In this document: piece after piece, positions 9,470 to 18,058 of the stretch
Layout: every line of letters starts with the position of its first letter
Numbering within the stretch: the stretch's first letter is position 1
From: Mycobacterium sp. IS-1264
GTDB lineage: Bacteria; Actinomycetota; Actinomycetes; Mycobacteriales; Mycobacteriaceae
NCBI RefSeq assembly: GCF_001954195.1
Contig: NZ_MBES01000037.1
Span: forward strand, 1-64,000
Length of the DNA: 64,000 bases
Reading direction: 5' to 3'
Made by a program: the position numbers and the translations under genes
Notes under the pieces: generated by a model
What the model was told of the DNA's origin: nothing
Databases searched by the model: none
What the model saw: the letters and a program-made list of their open reading frames with translations, nothing else

Positions 9470-10555
9470 ATGGCAGCACCGCTAGGTACCCACGCGAAGG
9501 CGGCCGTCATCCGGGCCCTCTTCGCGGCGCCCCGGCCGGTCCGACGATTGTTGGCCGGCCCTCCGCTCCGCATCGACGGCCAGGAACTCACCCTCGACGC
9601 GCAATTGATGATCCGGCTCAAAAACCTCTCGGGTTCCGACGTTTTCACCGACCCCGTCGAAAAGGCCCGCGCGCGCTATGACCAACTCTCGCGGCTCATC
9701 GGCTACGCATCACCCATACCGGTGGCGACGCGGGAAATCACCATCCCCGCCGAGCGCGGCGGCGTCCCGGCCACCCTGTACGCGCCGGGGGACGTGCCCG
9801 AGCCGTCGGGGCTGCTGGTGTACTTCCACGGCGGCGGCTTCTCCGTCGGCTCACGGCTGAGCCACGACCCCGTCGCCCGGTACCTGGCGAGCCACGCCGG
9901 CGTGCGCGTGCTGTCCGTCGAGTACCGGCGTGCGCCCGAGCACCGGTTCCCCGCAGCCCTCGACGACGCCGTCGCCGCGTTCGAGCACGCGCACCGCCAC
10001 GCTACGGATCTGGGAGCGGATCCCGGCCGCATCGCGGTCGGGGGCGACAGCGCCGGAGGCAATCTCGCCGCCGTCACCGCGCAGCAGGCGGTGCGGCGGG
10101 GCGGTCCGGTGCCGGCGTTTCAGCTACTGATGTATCCGCCGACTGACCTCAGCACGCGCCGTCCGTCGCGCGACCTGTTCGCCCGCGGCTCCACCTTCAC
10201 CGACGCGAACCTCGAGTGGGCACTGGCCAACTACGTGCCGCCGGGAACCGATCGCGGCGATCCGCGATTGTCACCGTTGCACGGAGACGTCACCGGCCTG
10301 CCGCCCGCCTATATCGCCAGCGCCGGTTTCGATCCGATCCGCGACGACGGCGAGGCATACGCGAAAACGCTGCGCGCCAACGGAATCCCGGTTGCCTTCA
10401 CATGTCAGGCTGACCTGCCCCATGCGTACCTCAACTTCGTCGGCCTCGGCGGCCGCTTCGCCGAAGCCGCCAGTGAGGCGGCCGGTGCGCTGCGGGTCGG
10501 GCTGGAAACCATGCGCTCCAATCAAGCCTCGGGCGCCGGCGCGATCTCGATGTAG
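9470..10555 (+). CDS. Alpha/beta hydrolase, hormone-sensitive-lipase (Lip) family
   Basis: Probable esterase/lipase of 361 residues. HGGGF (about residue 120) is the HSL oxyanion-hole motif, GDSAGG holds the nucleophile Ser about residue 194, DPIRDDG supplies the acid and LPHAYLNF the His. The N-terminal cap region (residues 1-70) is typical of mycobacterial Lip proteins such as LipH/LipN; the exact paralogue was not determined. Substrates are probably short to medium acyl esters. The start ATG 9470 lies 47 bases after the AraC gene. Its 3' end overlaps the convergent PPOX gene by 34 bases. Confidence 0.87.
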   Translation: MAAPLGTHAKAAVIRALFAAPRPVRRLLAGPPLRIDGQELTLDAQLMIRLKNLSGSDVFTDPVEKARARYDQLSRLIGYASPIPVATREITIPAERGGVPATLYAPGDVPEPSGLLVYFHGGGFSVGSRLSHDPVARYLASHAGVRVLSVEYRRAPEHRFPAALDDAVAAFEHAHRHATDLGADPGRIAVGGDSAGGNLAAVTAQQAVRRGGPVPAFQLLMYPPTDLSTRRPSRDLFARGSTFTDANLEWALANYVPPGTDRGDPRLSPLHGDVTGLPPAYIASAGFDPIRDDGEAYAKTLRANGIPVAFTCQADLPHAYLNFVGLGGRFAEAASEAAGALRVGLETMRSNQASGAGAISM

Positions 10556-11016
10556 GTGGTCGGGATGTCGAACGCCGCGCTGCCCTTGTCCAGGCTGCGC
10601 TCGAACAACTTCATCGGCAGGCTCCAGTTTGCCGCGATCACCTTGTCCGCGTGCGCATGTTCGGACTCGGAAAGGATCCTGGCCACCCCGGCAACCGCTT
10701 GACCTTTCGGCTTGCCGCGAAAACTGCTCGGCACCACCACGACGCGCGGATTGTTCTTGATGCGCTTGACCTTTCCGGTGGAGCCATCCGTGCGCACGTA
10801 GATCTTCCCGTCGGCGACACCGTGATTGATCGGGCTCGGCATCGCCTCGCCGGAACGCCTGAACGTCACCAACAGGATTTGCCGCGTCTTCTCGAAACCG
10901 GTGAAGTCCTTACCTTGCGGAGTCCTGGCGCCGACGTCGAACGCGCTGCGGTGCCGCATCTTGTCCATTCCGCGGAACATCAACTTGCCCATCGCCTCGG
11001 CGACGCCGCCGGCCAT
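10522..11016 (-). CDS. PPOX-class (split-barrel) probable F420-dependent oxidoreductase
   Basis: The 164-residue product has the flavin-binding split-barrel pattern of the pyridoxamine-phosphate-oxidase/F420 superfamily: ILLVTFRRSGEAMPSPINHGVADGKIYVRTDGSTGKVKRIKNN, then a strand with VVVVPSSFRGKPKG and VAGVARIL. In mycobacteria many such proteins use F420H2; cofactor use here is inference. The first ATG is used, and a start at codon 9 or 17 is possible. It lies 34 bases downstream of sigJ on the same strand and may be cotranscribed with it. Confidence 0.75.
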   Translation of the reverse strand: MAGGVAEAMGKLMFRGMDKMRHRSAFDVGARTPQGKDFTGFEKTRQILLVTFRRSGEAMPSPINHGVADGKIYVRTDGSTGKVKRIKNNPRVVVVPSSFRGKPKGQAVAGVARILSESEHAHADKVIAANWSLPMKLFERSLDKGSAAFDIPTTYIEIAPAPEA

Positions 11017-11050
11017 CTACCCTCTCCAATCCGCGCTTGACTCGACTGAC

Positions 11051-11974
11051 TTACGACCGCTCGCGCCGCAGCGGAGAGCCGGTGAACTTGTCGGGGTTGG
11101 CGATATCCCATAGGGCGCAGACCTTTCCGTCGCGTACCGTCATCGCCATCACCCTCGGACACATCTCGCGGTAGCCGTCGCCGGCCGGGAAGCCGGACGT
11201 GTAAATGCCGAGCTCGCCGTTGACCAGCCCCAGTTGATAGGCCGTGTAAAAATCGGGGCCGTAGCGGCGGGCCAGGCCGAGCATGAACCGGACCACCTTG
11301 TCCGGCCCCTGGATGACCTGAACTGCCGTGGGCGCCTTGCCATTCGAATCGCCGGTGAAAGTCACGTCGGGATGCAGCAGCGCCACCACGGCCTCCACGT
11401 CACCGGCGGACATGGCGGCCATCAGCCGGCCAACCACTTCGTTGTGCGACGGGTCGGGCTCCGGCGGTGGTTCGACGGCGACGGCCTTGCGGGCCCGCGA
11501 CGCCAGCTGCCGGGCGGCGGCCTCGTTGATCCCCAGCACCTCGGCCACTTCCGCGAAGGGCATGGCGAACCCGTCGTGCAACACGAATGCGACCCGCTGA
11601 TCGGGCGTGAGCCGCTCGAGCACCACCATCGCCGCGAACCGGGCATCCTCGGTGGCCACCACCGCGGCCAGCGGATCGGGCTCTTGCGCATCCACGAGAC
11701 CGGTGACCACCGGCTCGGGCAGCCAATTGCCGGTGTAGGTCTCGCGGCGATGCGCGGCCGACCGCAGCCTGTCCAGGCCGAGCCGGCTCACCACGGTCGT
11801 CAGCCACGCGCGCAGGTCGGTGATCGCGCCCGCGGTCTCGGCGGAATCCCAGCGCAACCAGGCGTCCTGGACGATGTCCTCCGCGTCGGCCACCGTTCCC
11901 GTCAGCCGGTAGGCGACCGACAGGAGATGCGGCCGCAGCTCTTCGAACTCGCTGACCTGCTGCGCTGCGGTCAT
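11051..11974 (-). CDS. sigJ: ECF sigma factor SigJ
   Basis: Extracytoplasmic-function sigma factor of the large actinobacterial ECF41-like group. Region 2 is LLSVAYRLTGTVADAEDIVQDAWLRW (residues about 18-43), region 4 is LTPDQRVAFVLHDGFAMPFAEVAEVLGINEAAARQLASRARK. The C-terminal 120 residues form a SnoaL/NTF2-like domain (VVGRLMAAMSAGDVEAVVALLHPDVTF) that modulates activity in this group instead of a separate anti-sigma factor. Length (307) and neighbour match Rv3328c. Start codon ATG 11974 follows a leaderless -10 box. Divergent from the aminotransferase gene with only 29 bases between. Confidence 0.94.
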   Translation of the reverse strand: MTAAQQVSEFEELRPHLLSVAYRLTGTVADAEDIVQDAWLRWDSAETAGAITDLRAWLTTVVSRLGLDRLRSAAHRRETYTGNWLPEPVVTGLVDAQEPDPLAAVVATEDARFAAMVVLERLTPDQRVAFVLHDGFAMPFAEVAEVLGINEAAARQLASRARKAVAVEPPPEPDPSHNEVVGRLMAAMSAGDVEAVVALLHPDVTFTGDSNGKAPTAVQVIQGPDKVVRFMLGLARRYGPDFYTAYQLGLVNGELGIYTSGFPAGDGYREMCPRVMAMTVRDGKVCALWDIANPDKFTGSPLRRERS

Positions 11975-12003
11975 ATCGCGAGCCTAGCGTTACGCTCGCG
12001 GCG
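11975..12003. promoter_or_regulatory. 29-base divergent leaderless promoter pair, sigJ / aminotransferase
   Basis: Plus strand: TACGCT (11991-11996) is followed by seven bases and the ATG at 12004. Minus strand: TAGGCT (complement of 11981-11986) is followed by six bases and the sigJ ATG at 11974. Both match the leaderless mycobacterial layout. A perfect inverted repeat CGCGAGC ... GCTCGCG (11977-11983 and 11994-12000, ten-base spacer) covers both start regions and could bind a shared regulator. The -35 elements would lie inside the opposite gene. Confidence 0.6.
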
Positions 12004-13338
12004 ATGACCGAACACCTCTGGCTGCATTTCACCCGGCACGGCCCCCACTTCACGCCGCCGACCATCACCCGCGGCGAGGGCGTCACCATCTTCGACGACC
12101 GCGGCAAGAGCTACCTCGACGCGCTGTCCGGTCTGTTCACGGTGCAGGTCGGCCACGGCCGCACCGAACTCGCCGAGGTCGCGGCCCGGCAGGCGAGCAC
12201 CCTGGCGTTCTTCCCGCTGTGGGGCTACGCCACCCCGCCCGCGATCGAGCTCGCCGAGCGGCTCGCGCGCTACGCGCCGGGCGACCTCAACCGGGTGTTC
12301 TTCACCACCGGGGGCACCGAGGCCGTCGAGACCGCGTGGAAAGTGGCCAAGCAGTATTTCAAGCTCACCGGCAAACCCGGGAAACACAAGGTGATTTCGC
12401 GATCGGTCGCCTATCACGGCACCACCCAGGGTGCGCTGGCGATCACCGGGCTGCCGTTGTACAAGGCGCCGTTCGAGCCGGTGACGCCGGGCGGTTTCCG
12501 CGTGCCCAACACCAATTTCTACCGCGCACCCGAGCCGTTCGACACCGACCCGAAAGCCTTCGGGCGCTGGGCCGCCGACCGGATCGCCGAGGCCATCGAG
12601 TTCGAGGGGCCGCAGACCGTCGCGGCGGTGTTCCTGGAACCGGTGCAGAATGCCGGCGGCTCCATCACGCCGCCCCCGGGCTATTTCGAACGGGTCCGCG
12701 AGATCTGCGACTCCTACGACGTGCTGCTGGTCTCCGACGAGGTGATCTGTGCGTTCGGCCGGATCGGCTCGATGTTCGCCTGCGACGACTTCGGCTACGT
12801 GCCCGACATGATCACCTGCGCCAAGGGTATGACGTCGGGCTACTCACCGATCGGCGCGATGATCGCCAGCGAGCGGTTGTTCGAGCCCTTCGACGACGGC
12901 AAGACGATGTTTCCGCACGGGTACACGTTCGGCGGGCATCCGGTGTCGGCCGCCGTGGCGCTGGCCAACCTCGACATCTTCGAGCGCGAGGGCCTCAACG
13001 ATCACGTCAAGGCCAACGCCCCGGCATTGCGCGCCACCCTGGAGAAGCTGTACGACCTGCCCATCGTCGGCGACGTGCGCGGCGAGGGATACTTCTACGG
13101 CGTCGAATTGGTCAAGGACCAGGCGACCAAGCAGACCTTCAGCGACGACGAACGCCGAGCGCTGCTGGGCGGCGTCTCGGCGGCGCTGTTCGAGGCCGGG
13201 ATGTATTGCCGCACCGACGACCGCGGCGATTCCGTCATCCAGCTGGCCCCGCCGCTGATCAGCGGCCAGGCCGAGTTCGACACGATCGAATCCATCCTGC
13301 GCACCGTGCTCCGCGAGGCCGGCAAACATAACGATTAG
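12004..13338 (+). CDS. Class III PLP-dependent aminotransferase (omega-amino acid type)
   Basis: A 444-residue fold-type I aminotransferase matching Rv3329. Visible motifs are the PLP-phosphate loop [15 protein letters not shown], the YHGTT aromatic stacking region, [11 protein letters not shown], the Asp pair region [24 protein letters not shown] and the Schiff-base Lys in [15 protein letters not shown]. The family uses omega-amino acids or polyamine-like donors with pyruvate or 2-oxoglutarate; the donor here is not determinable. The start ATG 12004 follows a leaderless -10 box. An upstream element of the next gene (13327-13350) overlaps its 3' end. Confidence 0.9.
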   Translation: MTEHLWLHFTRHGPHFTPPTITRGEGVTIFDDRGKSYLDALSGLFTVQVGHGRTELAEVAARQASTLAFFPLWGYATPPAIELAERLARYAPGDLNRVFFTTGGTEAVETAWKVAKQYFKLTGKPGKHKVISRSVAYHGTTQGALAITGLPLYKAPFEPVTPGGFRVPNTNFYRAPEPFDTDPKAFGRWAADRIAEAIEFEGPQTVAAVFLEPVQNAGGSITPPPGYFERVREICDSYDVLLVSDEVICAFGRIGSMFACDDFGYVPDMITCAKGMTSGYSPIGAMIASERLFEPFDDGKTMFPHGYTFGGHPVSAAVALANLDIFEREGLNDHVKANAPALRATLEKLYDLPIVGDVRGEGYFYGVELVKDQATKQTFSDDERRALLGGVSAALFEAGMYCRTDDRGDSVIQLAPPLISGQAEFDTIESILRTVLREAGKHND

Positions 13339-13350
13339 CTGAAATACAAG
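13327..13350 (+). promoter_or_regulatory. Conserved upstream element of MmpL module, copy 1
   Basis: A 24-base stretch starting CATAAC and ending CAAG before the first mmpL gene recurs at 19300-19323 before mmpS with 20 of 24 bases equal. It begins inside the last codons of the aminotransferase gene. Conservation outside coding sequence between the two modules suggests a promoter or operator part carried along in the duplication. Confidence 0.45.
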
Positions 13351-13372
13351 TCGCGGTTGCCCGTCGCAGGTG

Positions 13373-13378
13373 TACGTT
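13373..13378 (+). promoter_or_regulatory. Leaderless -10 box for mmpL copy 1
   Basis: TACGTT is followed by seven bases and the ATG at 13386. The spacing fits leaderless transcription and supports this start. No convincing -35 box was found. Confidence 0.5.
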
Positions 13379-13385
13379 CTGCGCG

Positions 13386-16283
13386 ATGGGCGCTCTCAGC
13401 CGGCCCCCCAAAGCGCCGTTTATGCCGCGGATGATCACCCGCTTTGCGGTGCCGATCGTCCTGTTATGGCTAGGGCTCACAGCCATTCTCAACATTGCCG
13501 TCCCGCAGCTGGAAGTCGTCGGAAAAGCACGCTCGGTATCGCTGAGCCCGAAAGACGCGCCCGCGGTTCAGGCAATCAAGCACGTGGGTCAGGTATTCGG
13601 CGAGTTTGATTCCAACAGCCGGGTGACAATCGTGCTGGAAGGCGACAAGCCACTCGATGACACTGCGCACCGGTTCTACAACGACCTGATGCACAAGCTG
13701 TCGGCGGACACCCGCCACGTCGCGCACATTCAGGACTTCTGGAGTGATCCCCTGACCGCGGGGGGATCGCAAAGCGCGGACGACAAGGCCGCGTACGTCG
13801 TGGTGTACCTCGTCGGCAACAACGAAACGCAGGCATACAACTCCGTTCACGCCGTCCGCCACATCGTGAATGGCACACCGGCGCCGCGCGGCGTCAAGGC
13901 CTACGTCACCGGACCGTACGCGCTCATCGCCGATCAAACCGAGGCCGGTGACAGGAGCGTCGCCAAGGTCACCCTGATCACCGCTTCGGTGATCGCGGTG
14001 ATGTTGCTCTTCATCTACCGGTCCTTCGTCACCATGGTTCTCGTCCTGGTCATGGTCGTGATCGACCTGGGGGCAATCCGCGGGACCGTCGCGTTTCTCG
14101 CTTACCACAACGTTTTTGGTCTTTCGACGTTCGCCACCAACTTGCTCACCCTGCTGGCCATTGCCGCCAGCACCGACTACACGATCTTCATGCTCGGTCG
14201 CTACCACGAGGCCCGCTATGCGGGCGAGGACCGAAAAACCGCCTTCTACACGATGTTTCGCGGGACCGCCCACGTGATTTTGGGCTCGGGCCTGACCATC
14301 GCCGGCGCCATGTATTGCCTGAGCCTCGCCCGACTTCCGTATTTCAAGACGCTCGGCGCCCCCTGTGCCATCGGCATGTTGGTTGCCGTCCTCGCCGCGC
14401 TCACGCTCGGGCCGGCGGTGCTGGCCGTCGGCAGCATCTTCAAGCTCTTCGACCCCAAGCGACGGCTCAATACCCGGCGCTGGCGCCGAGTGGGCACCGC
14501 AATCGTCCGCTGGCCCGGCCCAGTCCTCATCACGACATGTCTGGTTGCGTCAATTGGCCTGCTCGCCTTGCCGACTTACAGGGCGACTTACGACCTACGC
14601 AAATTCATGTCCCCTAGCATGCCGTCCAATGTCGGGGACGCGGCCGCAGGCCGACACTTTTCGCAGGCGCGGCTCAACCCCGAGGTGCTGTTGCTCGAAT
14701 CCGATCACGACATGCGCGATCCGGTGGACACGCTGGTGTTGGACAAGGTCGCGAAGGCTATCTTTCACAGCCCCGGCATCGCGCAGGTGAAATCGATAAC
14801 CCGGCCGCTGGGAACGTCCATCAAGCACACGTCGATTCCGTTCATCATCAGCATGCAAGGCGTAGTGAACGCCGAAAACATCGGGTTCATGAAGGACCGA
14901 TTGAACGACATGATGGTCCAGGTACACGCGATGGATGTGTCGATCGAAGCGATGCAGCGCATGTATCAACTCATGGGCGGAGTTGTCGACGACACCGTCG
15001 ACATGGATCACCTCACCCACGACATGTCGGACATCACCGACTTGATAAGGGACCACCTTGCGGACTTCTCGGATTTCCTTCGCCCGATTGGAAGCTATTT
15101 CTACTGGGAGAAACATTGTTTCGATATCCCGGTCTGCTGGGCGATTCGATCGGTATTCGACACGTTCGACAATGTGGACCAGCTGAGCGAGAAGCTGCGA
15201 TTTCTCACCAAGGATCTGGACGTTCTCATCCGGCTCTTGCCGGAGATGCGAGCGCAGATGCTGCCGATGCTATCGACGATGAAAATCATGCGGGACATGA
15301 TGCTGGTCTGGCACAGCACACTTGCGTCTCTCGACAACGAGCAAGAGATGAATAGCAAAGATCCCGGCGCCATGGGCCGGGACTTCGACGCCGCCCAGGT
15401 CGACGATTCGTTCTATCTGCCCCAATCCGCCTTTGACAACCCGGATTTCAAGCGCGGCCTCAAGATGTTCTTGTCGCCCGACGGCAAGGCGGCCCGCTTC
15501 ATCATTGCCCTCGAAGGAGAGCCCGACACGCCTGAGGGCATCGCCCGCGTCGAGCCGATCCAGCAGGCGGCACGAGAGGCCATCAAGGGAACTCCGTTGC
15601 AGGGCGCCGCGATCTCGATGGGCGGCGTCGCCGCGACGTTCAAGGACCTACAAGAGGGCGCCACCTACGATCTGCTGATCGCCGGAGTGGCTGCGATCAG
15701 TCTCATCGTGATCATCATGATGATCGTCACCCGAAGCGTGGTCGCCGCGGCGGTGATCGTCGGGACGGTGCTGCTCTCGCTGGGCTCGTCCTTCGGCCTG
15801 TCCGTGCTCGTCTGGCAGGACCTGCTCGGCATCGATCTGTATTGGCTGGTGTTGGCGATGTCGGTGATGCTGCTCTTGGCCGTGGGATCGGACTACAACC
15901 TGTTGCTGGTCTCCCGCCTCAAAGAGGAAATCGGTGGCGGCTTGAATACGGGGATCATCCGTGCGATGGCGGGCACCGGAGGGGTGGTCACGGCCGCCGG
16001 CATGGTCTTCGCCGTGACCATGTCGCTCTTTATCTTCAGCGATTTGATGATCATCGGTCAGATCGGCACCACCATCGGGTTGGGTTTGCTCTTCGACACG
16101 CTGATCGTGCGCTCGTTCATGACGCCGTCCATCGCCGCGTTGCTCGGACGCTGGTTCTGGTGGCCGCAACGGGTGCGCCCACGCCCGGCCAGCCAAATGC
16201 TTCGGCCCTACGCGGCCCGTCGCGTGGTGCGTGCCCTTTTGCAGACGCCCGCCGACAAGTCGGCGCAGCCGACCCGGCCCTAG
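13386..16283 (+). CDS. MmpL-family RND transporter, copy 1 (no MmpS partner)
   Basis: Inner-membrane proton-driven exporter of the MmpL family, 965 residues. It has a first helix near residue 20, a periplasmic domain, helices about 190-370 with the relay Asp-Tyr in [17 protein letters not shown] (about 264-265), a second large periplasmic domain, and helices about 760-930 with the second pair in [15 protein letters not shown] (about 836-837). Both relay pairs are intact, so it should be functional. Likely cargo is a lipid, glycolipid or siderophore, unidentified. Only 47 bases separate it from the aminotransferase, so there is no room for an mmpS gene. It is homologous along its length to the gene at 19862, with a 272-base perfectly identical block (15537-15808). 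Its stop overlaps the convergent MFS gene. Confidence 0.93.
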   Translation: MGALSRPPKAPFMPRMITRFAVPIVLLWLGLTAILNIAVPQLEVVGKARSVSLSPKDAPAVQAIKHVGQVFGEFDSNSRVTIVLEGDKPLDDTAHRFYNDLMHKLSADTRHVAHIQDFWSDPLTAGGSQSADDKAAYVVVYLVGNNETQAYNSVHAVRHIVNGTPAPRGVKAYVTGPYALIADQTEAGDRSVAKVTLITASVIAVMLLFIYRSFVTMVLVLVMVVIDLGAIRGTVAFLAYHNVFGLSTFATNLLTLLAIAASTDYTIFMLGRYHEARYAGEDRKTAFYTMFRGTAHVILGSGLTIAGAMYCLSLARLPYFKTLGAPCAIGMLVAVLAALTLGPAVLAVGSIFKLFDPKRRLNTRRWRRVGTAIVRWPGPVLITTCLVASIGLLALPTYRATYDLRKFMSPSMPSNVGDAAAGRHFSQARLNPEVLLLESDHDMRDPVDTLVLDKVAKAIFHSPGIAQVKSITRPLGTSIKHTSIPFIISMQGVVNAENIGFMKDRLNDMMVQVHAMDVSIEAMQRMYQLMGGVVDDTVDMDHLTHDMSDITDLIRDHLADFSDFLRPIGSYFYWEKHCFDIPVCWAIRSVFDTFDNVDQLSEKLRFLTKDLDVLIRLLPEMRAQMLPMLSTMKIMRDMMLVWHSTLASLDNEQEMNSKDPGAMGRDFDAAQVDDSFYLPQSAFDNPDFKRGLKMFLSPDGKAARFIIALEGEPDTPEGIARVEPIQQAAREAIKGTPLQGAAISMGGVAATFKDLQEGATYDLLIAGVAAISLIVIIMMIVTRSVVAAAVIVGTVLLSLGSSFGLSVLVWQDLLGIDLYWLVLAMSVMLLLAVGSDYNLLLVSRLKEEIGGGLNTGIIRAMAGTGGVVTAAGMVFAVTMSLFIFSDLMIIGQIGTTIGLGLLFDTLIVRSFMTPSIAALLGRWFWWPQRVRPRPASQMLRPYAARRVVRALLQTPADKSAQPTRP
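15537..15808 (+). repeat. 272-base block identical to 22019-22290
   Basis: Base-by-base comparison of the two mmpL genes shows no difference over 272 bases, third codon positions included, with differences immediately outside at both ends. The block encodes the end of the second periplasmic domain and helices 7-8. Confidence 0.9.
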
Positions 16284-17521
16284 GCGGGCTCCGCCGCGAG
16301 GTGCTTCTGCGATGCGGGTGCGCCCAGTGCCGCGACGGCGGCGGCGACGGCCAGGATCAGGACGACGGCGACCGGCCAGATCGTGGCGTGGTTTTGCGCG
16401 ATGCCGCCGAGGGCGCCTCCCAGCGCCGTCGTTTCGATGGCAAGCAGCATCGAGCAAAACCCGATCAGTATGCCGCGGTGGGGTTCGGCGGCGACCACGC
16501 CGATCCACGAAATCGCCGCGGCGAAGACGGCCAGGGCGGCCACCGTCGCCAGCAAGAACACGCTGCCGTAGGCCCAGATGTGAACCCACTGGCCGCACGC
16601 CTCGGCCGCGATGGACAGCACGCCGGCGGCGGCGCTGAGCAGCGCACTGCCCAGCAGCATGCCGCGCACGCCGAACAGCTGGTAAACCTTGCGCCACAGC
16701 GCGGAACCGATGACAAGCGCGATGCTGGACAGGGCCACCAACACCCGCAAAGTGCCGCTCTCGTGCGCGGTGCGCAGGGCATAGAAGGTGGTGCCCAGCG
16801 AAAGCGGGGCGAACAGCAGGCAAGTGATCACATACCGGCGAAACCACGGCTGGGTGCGGGCGACCCCGAAGCCCTGCCGGCAGGTGTCACGCACGGAGAT
16901 CCTCGGGGCGGTCGACGTGGACCGCGCCGGGCCGACGAACAGCGCCGCGAAGCCGGCGGCGGCCAGGCCGAATGCGCCCAGGCACAAGAGGTCGCGGTGC
17001 AACGTGGCCTTGTCACCGGTGGCGAACCCGGGCACCAGGAACAGCGCGGCAACGGTGGCCACCACCGATGCGATGGCCCCCTGGACCATCAGCAGCCTCA
17101 GCGCGGACAGCTTGCTGGACGGCATGTCGGGGTAGGCGACATTGGAGACCGCGACGAGGGCTCCGCCCCCGGCGCTCATCAGCAGAAATACCGCCCCGGC
17201 AAGCAGGCCACTCCAACGGATCACCGCCCCACACAGGATCAGCGCGGCCGCACTCGCGGCCATCGCCGCCAGCAGCAGGTGCCGCATCTGGCCCACTCGC
17301 CGCAGAACCGCGGGAGACACCGAATTTCCCACGATGGAGCCAAGCCCGTACGCCGGAAACAGCAGCGCGGCCAGCCAGGTGAGCCCCAGGTGTGCGCAGA
17401 TGAACGGCAACACCACCGCGCCATTGCTGAACTGCATCCCGGCGGTGTAGAACGCGCCCTGGGAGGGCAGGCGCGGGAACGGGTTCGTGTGTACGGAGAC
17501 CCCGTCCAGCGATCCGGCCAT
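16280..17521 (-). CDS. Major facilitator superfamily exporter, copy 1
   Basis: The 413-residue protein is hydrophobic throughout with about 12 membrane helices. Starting features are [26 protein letters not shown] and [21 protein letters not shown], a loop with the usual Arg between helices 2 and 3. There is no sugar-transporter motif and the substrate is unknown; drug, lipid-precursor or siderophore export are options. A close paralogue lies at 22774-24096 in the same orientation relative to its own MmpL neighbour. The stop overlaps the mmpL stop by four bases, so the two genes are convergent, not an operon. The start ATG 17521 has a leaderless -10 box. Confidence 0.85.
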   Translation of the reverse strand: MAGSLDGVSVHTNPFPRLPSQGAFYTAGMQFSNGAVVLPFICAHLGLTWLAALLFPAYGLGSIVGNSVSPAVLRRVGQMRHLLLAAMAASAAALILCGAVIRWSGLLAGAVFLLMSAGGGALVAVSNVAYPDMPSSKLSALRLLMVQGAIASVVATVAALFLVPGFATGDKATLHRDLLCLGAFGLAAAGFAALFVGPARSTSTAPRISVRDTCRQGFGVARTQPWFRRYVITCLLFAPLSLGTTFYALRTAHESGTLRVLVALSSIALVIGSALWRKVYQLFGVRGMLLGSALLSAAAGVLSIAAEACGQWVHIWAYGSVFLLATVAALAVFAAAISWIGVVAAEPHRGILIGFCSMLLAIETTALGGALGGIAQNHATIWPVAVVLILAVAAAVAALGAPASQKHLAAEPA

Positions 17522-17528
17522 GACACCG

Positions 17529-17534
17529 ACAATA
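17529..17534 (-). promoter_or_regulatory. Leaderless -10 box for MFS copy 1
   Basis: On the minus strand TATTGT is followed by seven bases and the ATG at 17521. The paralogous MFS gene has TAAATT at exactly the same distance. Confidence 0.6.
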
Positions 17535-17549
17535 TGGGCGCTGAGCAGG

Positions 17550-17607
17550 CAGAACTATCCTCCGATCGGATACCGCCGGACGAATTGCATGTCCCCCGAT
17601 CGGGGGA
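17550..17607 (-). promoter_or_regulatory. Conserved upstream control region of MFS copy 1 with 16-base palindrome
   Basis: Two blocks are shared with the region upstream of MFS copy 2 (24125-24183). Block 1 is 17550-17569 (plus strand CAGAACTATCCTCCGATCGG), beginning 29 bases from the start codon in both genes. Block 2 is the perfect palindrome TCCCCCGATCGGGGGA at 17592-17607. Between them only scattered bases agree. Matching position in two diverged paralogues argues for binding of a common regulator. The palindrome could also fold as a hairpin ending the gene at 17629-18009, but copy 2 has no such upstream gene. Confidence 0.6.
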
Positions 17608-17628
17608 ACTGCCAGACCAGGCGGCGGC

Positions 17629-18009
17629 TTAGCCGACGGCGAGGACCCGTTTGACCTCGTACGCGGCCAGCAACACATCCCTGGAATGCGCAGGCGACGG
17701 GCTGCTCGCCATCCGCGACTGCGCGTTGCAGAGCCAGGCGAGCGCCGAACGCAGGTCGTCGTTGGTGGTGCTGTCGCGATGCCGCTTCAGGTCGTCCAAC
17801 ACACCGTCGGCCCCGGAGCTGCGAACCTGCGTCCCCTTCTCGACCTGCTTGAGCAACTGTTCCAGCGAGCGCGGCGCGGAATCGTCACCGTCGCGCCGCC
17901 CCTTCGACATTCGAGTCCAAAATCGGTTGTTTTGAATGGTGTCAGCGTAGTGCTTCGGCGCCGTCGGCGCTCGCACCGGCGAGTTTGTAACATCTGCCCC
18001 ATCAGTCAC
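17629..18009 (-). CDS. Hypothetical protein, unrecognised
   Basis: A 126-residue, largely hydrophilic protein without signal peptide or membrane helix. A low-complexity N-terminus is followed by a helical region SLEQLLKQVEKG and DGVLDDLKRHRDSTTNDDLRSALAWLCNAQSRM, and by a C-terminal helix SRDVLLAAYEVKRVLAVG. I do not recognise a family. An internal ATG at 17910 would give a 93-residue version starting MSKGRRDGDDSAPRS, which is where the ordered part begins. It is divergent from dacB1 (49 bases between) and lies between the two MmpL-MFS modules. Confidence 0.55.
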   Translation of the reverse strand: MTDGADVTNSPVRAPTAPKHYADTIQNNRFWTRMSKGRRDGDDSAPRSLEQLLKQVEKGTQVRSSGADGVLDDLKRHRDSTTNDDLRSALAWLCNAQSRMASSPSPAHSRDVLLAAYEVKRVLAVG

Positions 18010-18058
18010 AGCGCGGCTCCCGGGAATTGACCTTCCGATCGCCTAGTCTGCTGAAGCA

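Noticed and set aside
15648-16847. Long minus-strand frame spanning the mmpL end and the MFS gene
   Set aside because: It lies in another frame across two well-supported genes and has no membrane or domain pattern of its own.
17592-17607. Palindrome as an intrinsic terminator of the gene at 17629-18009
   Set aside because: There is no T-run, and the matching block before MFS copy 2 has no upstream gene on that strand to terminate; an operator explains both better, though a hairpin role is not excluded.
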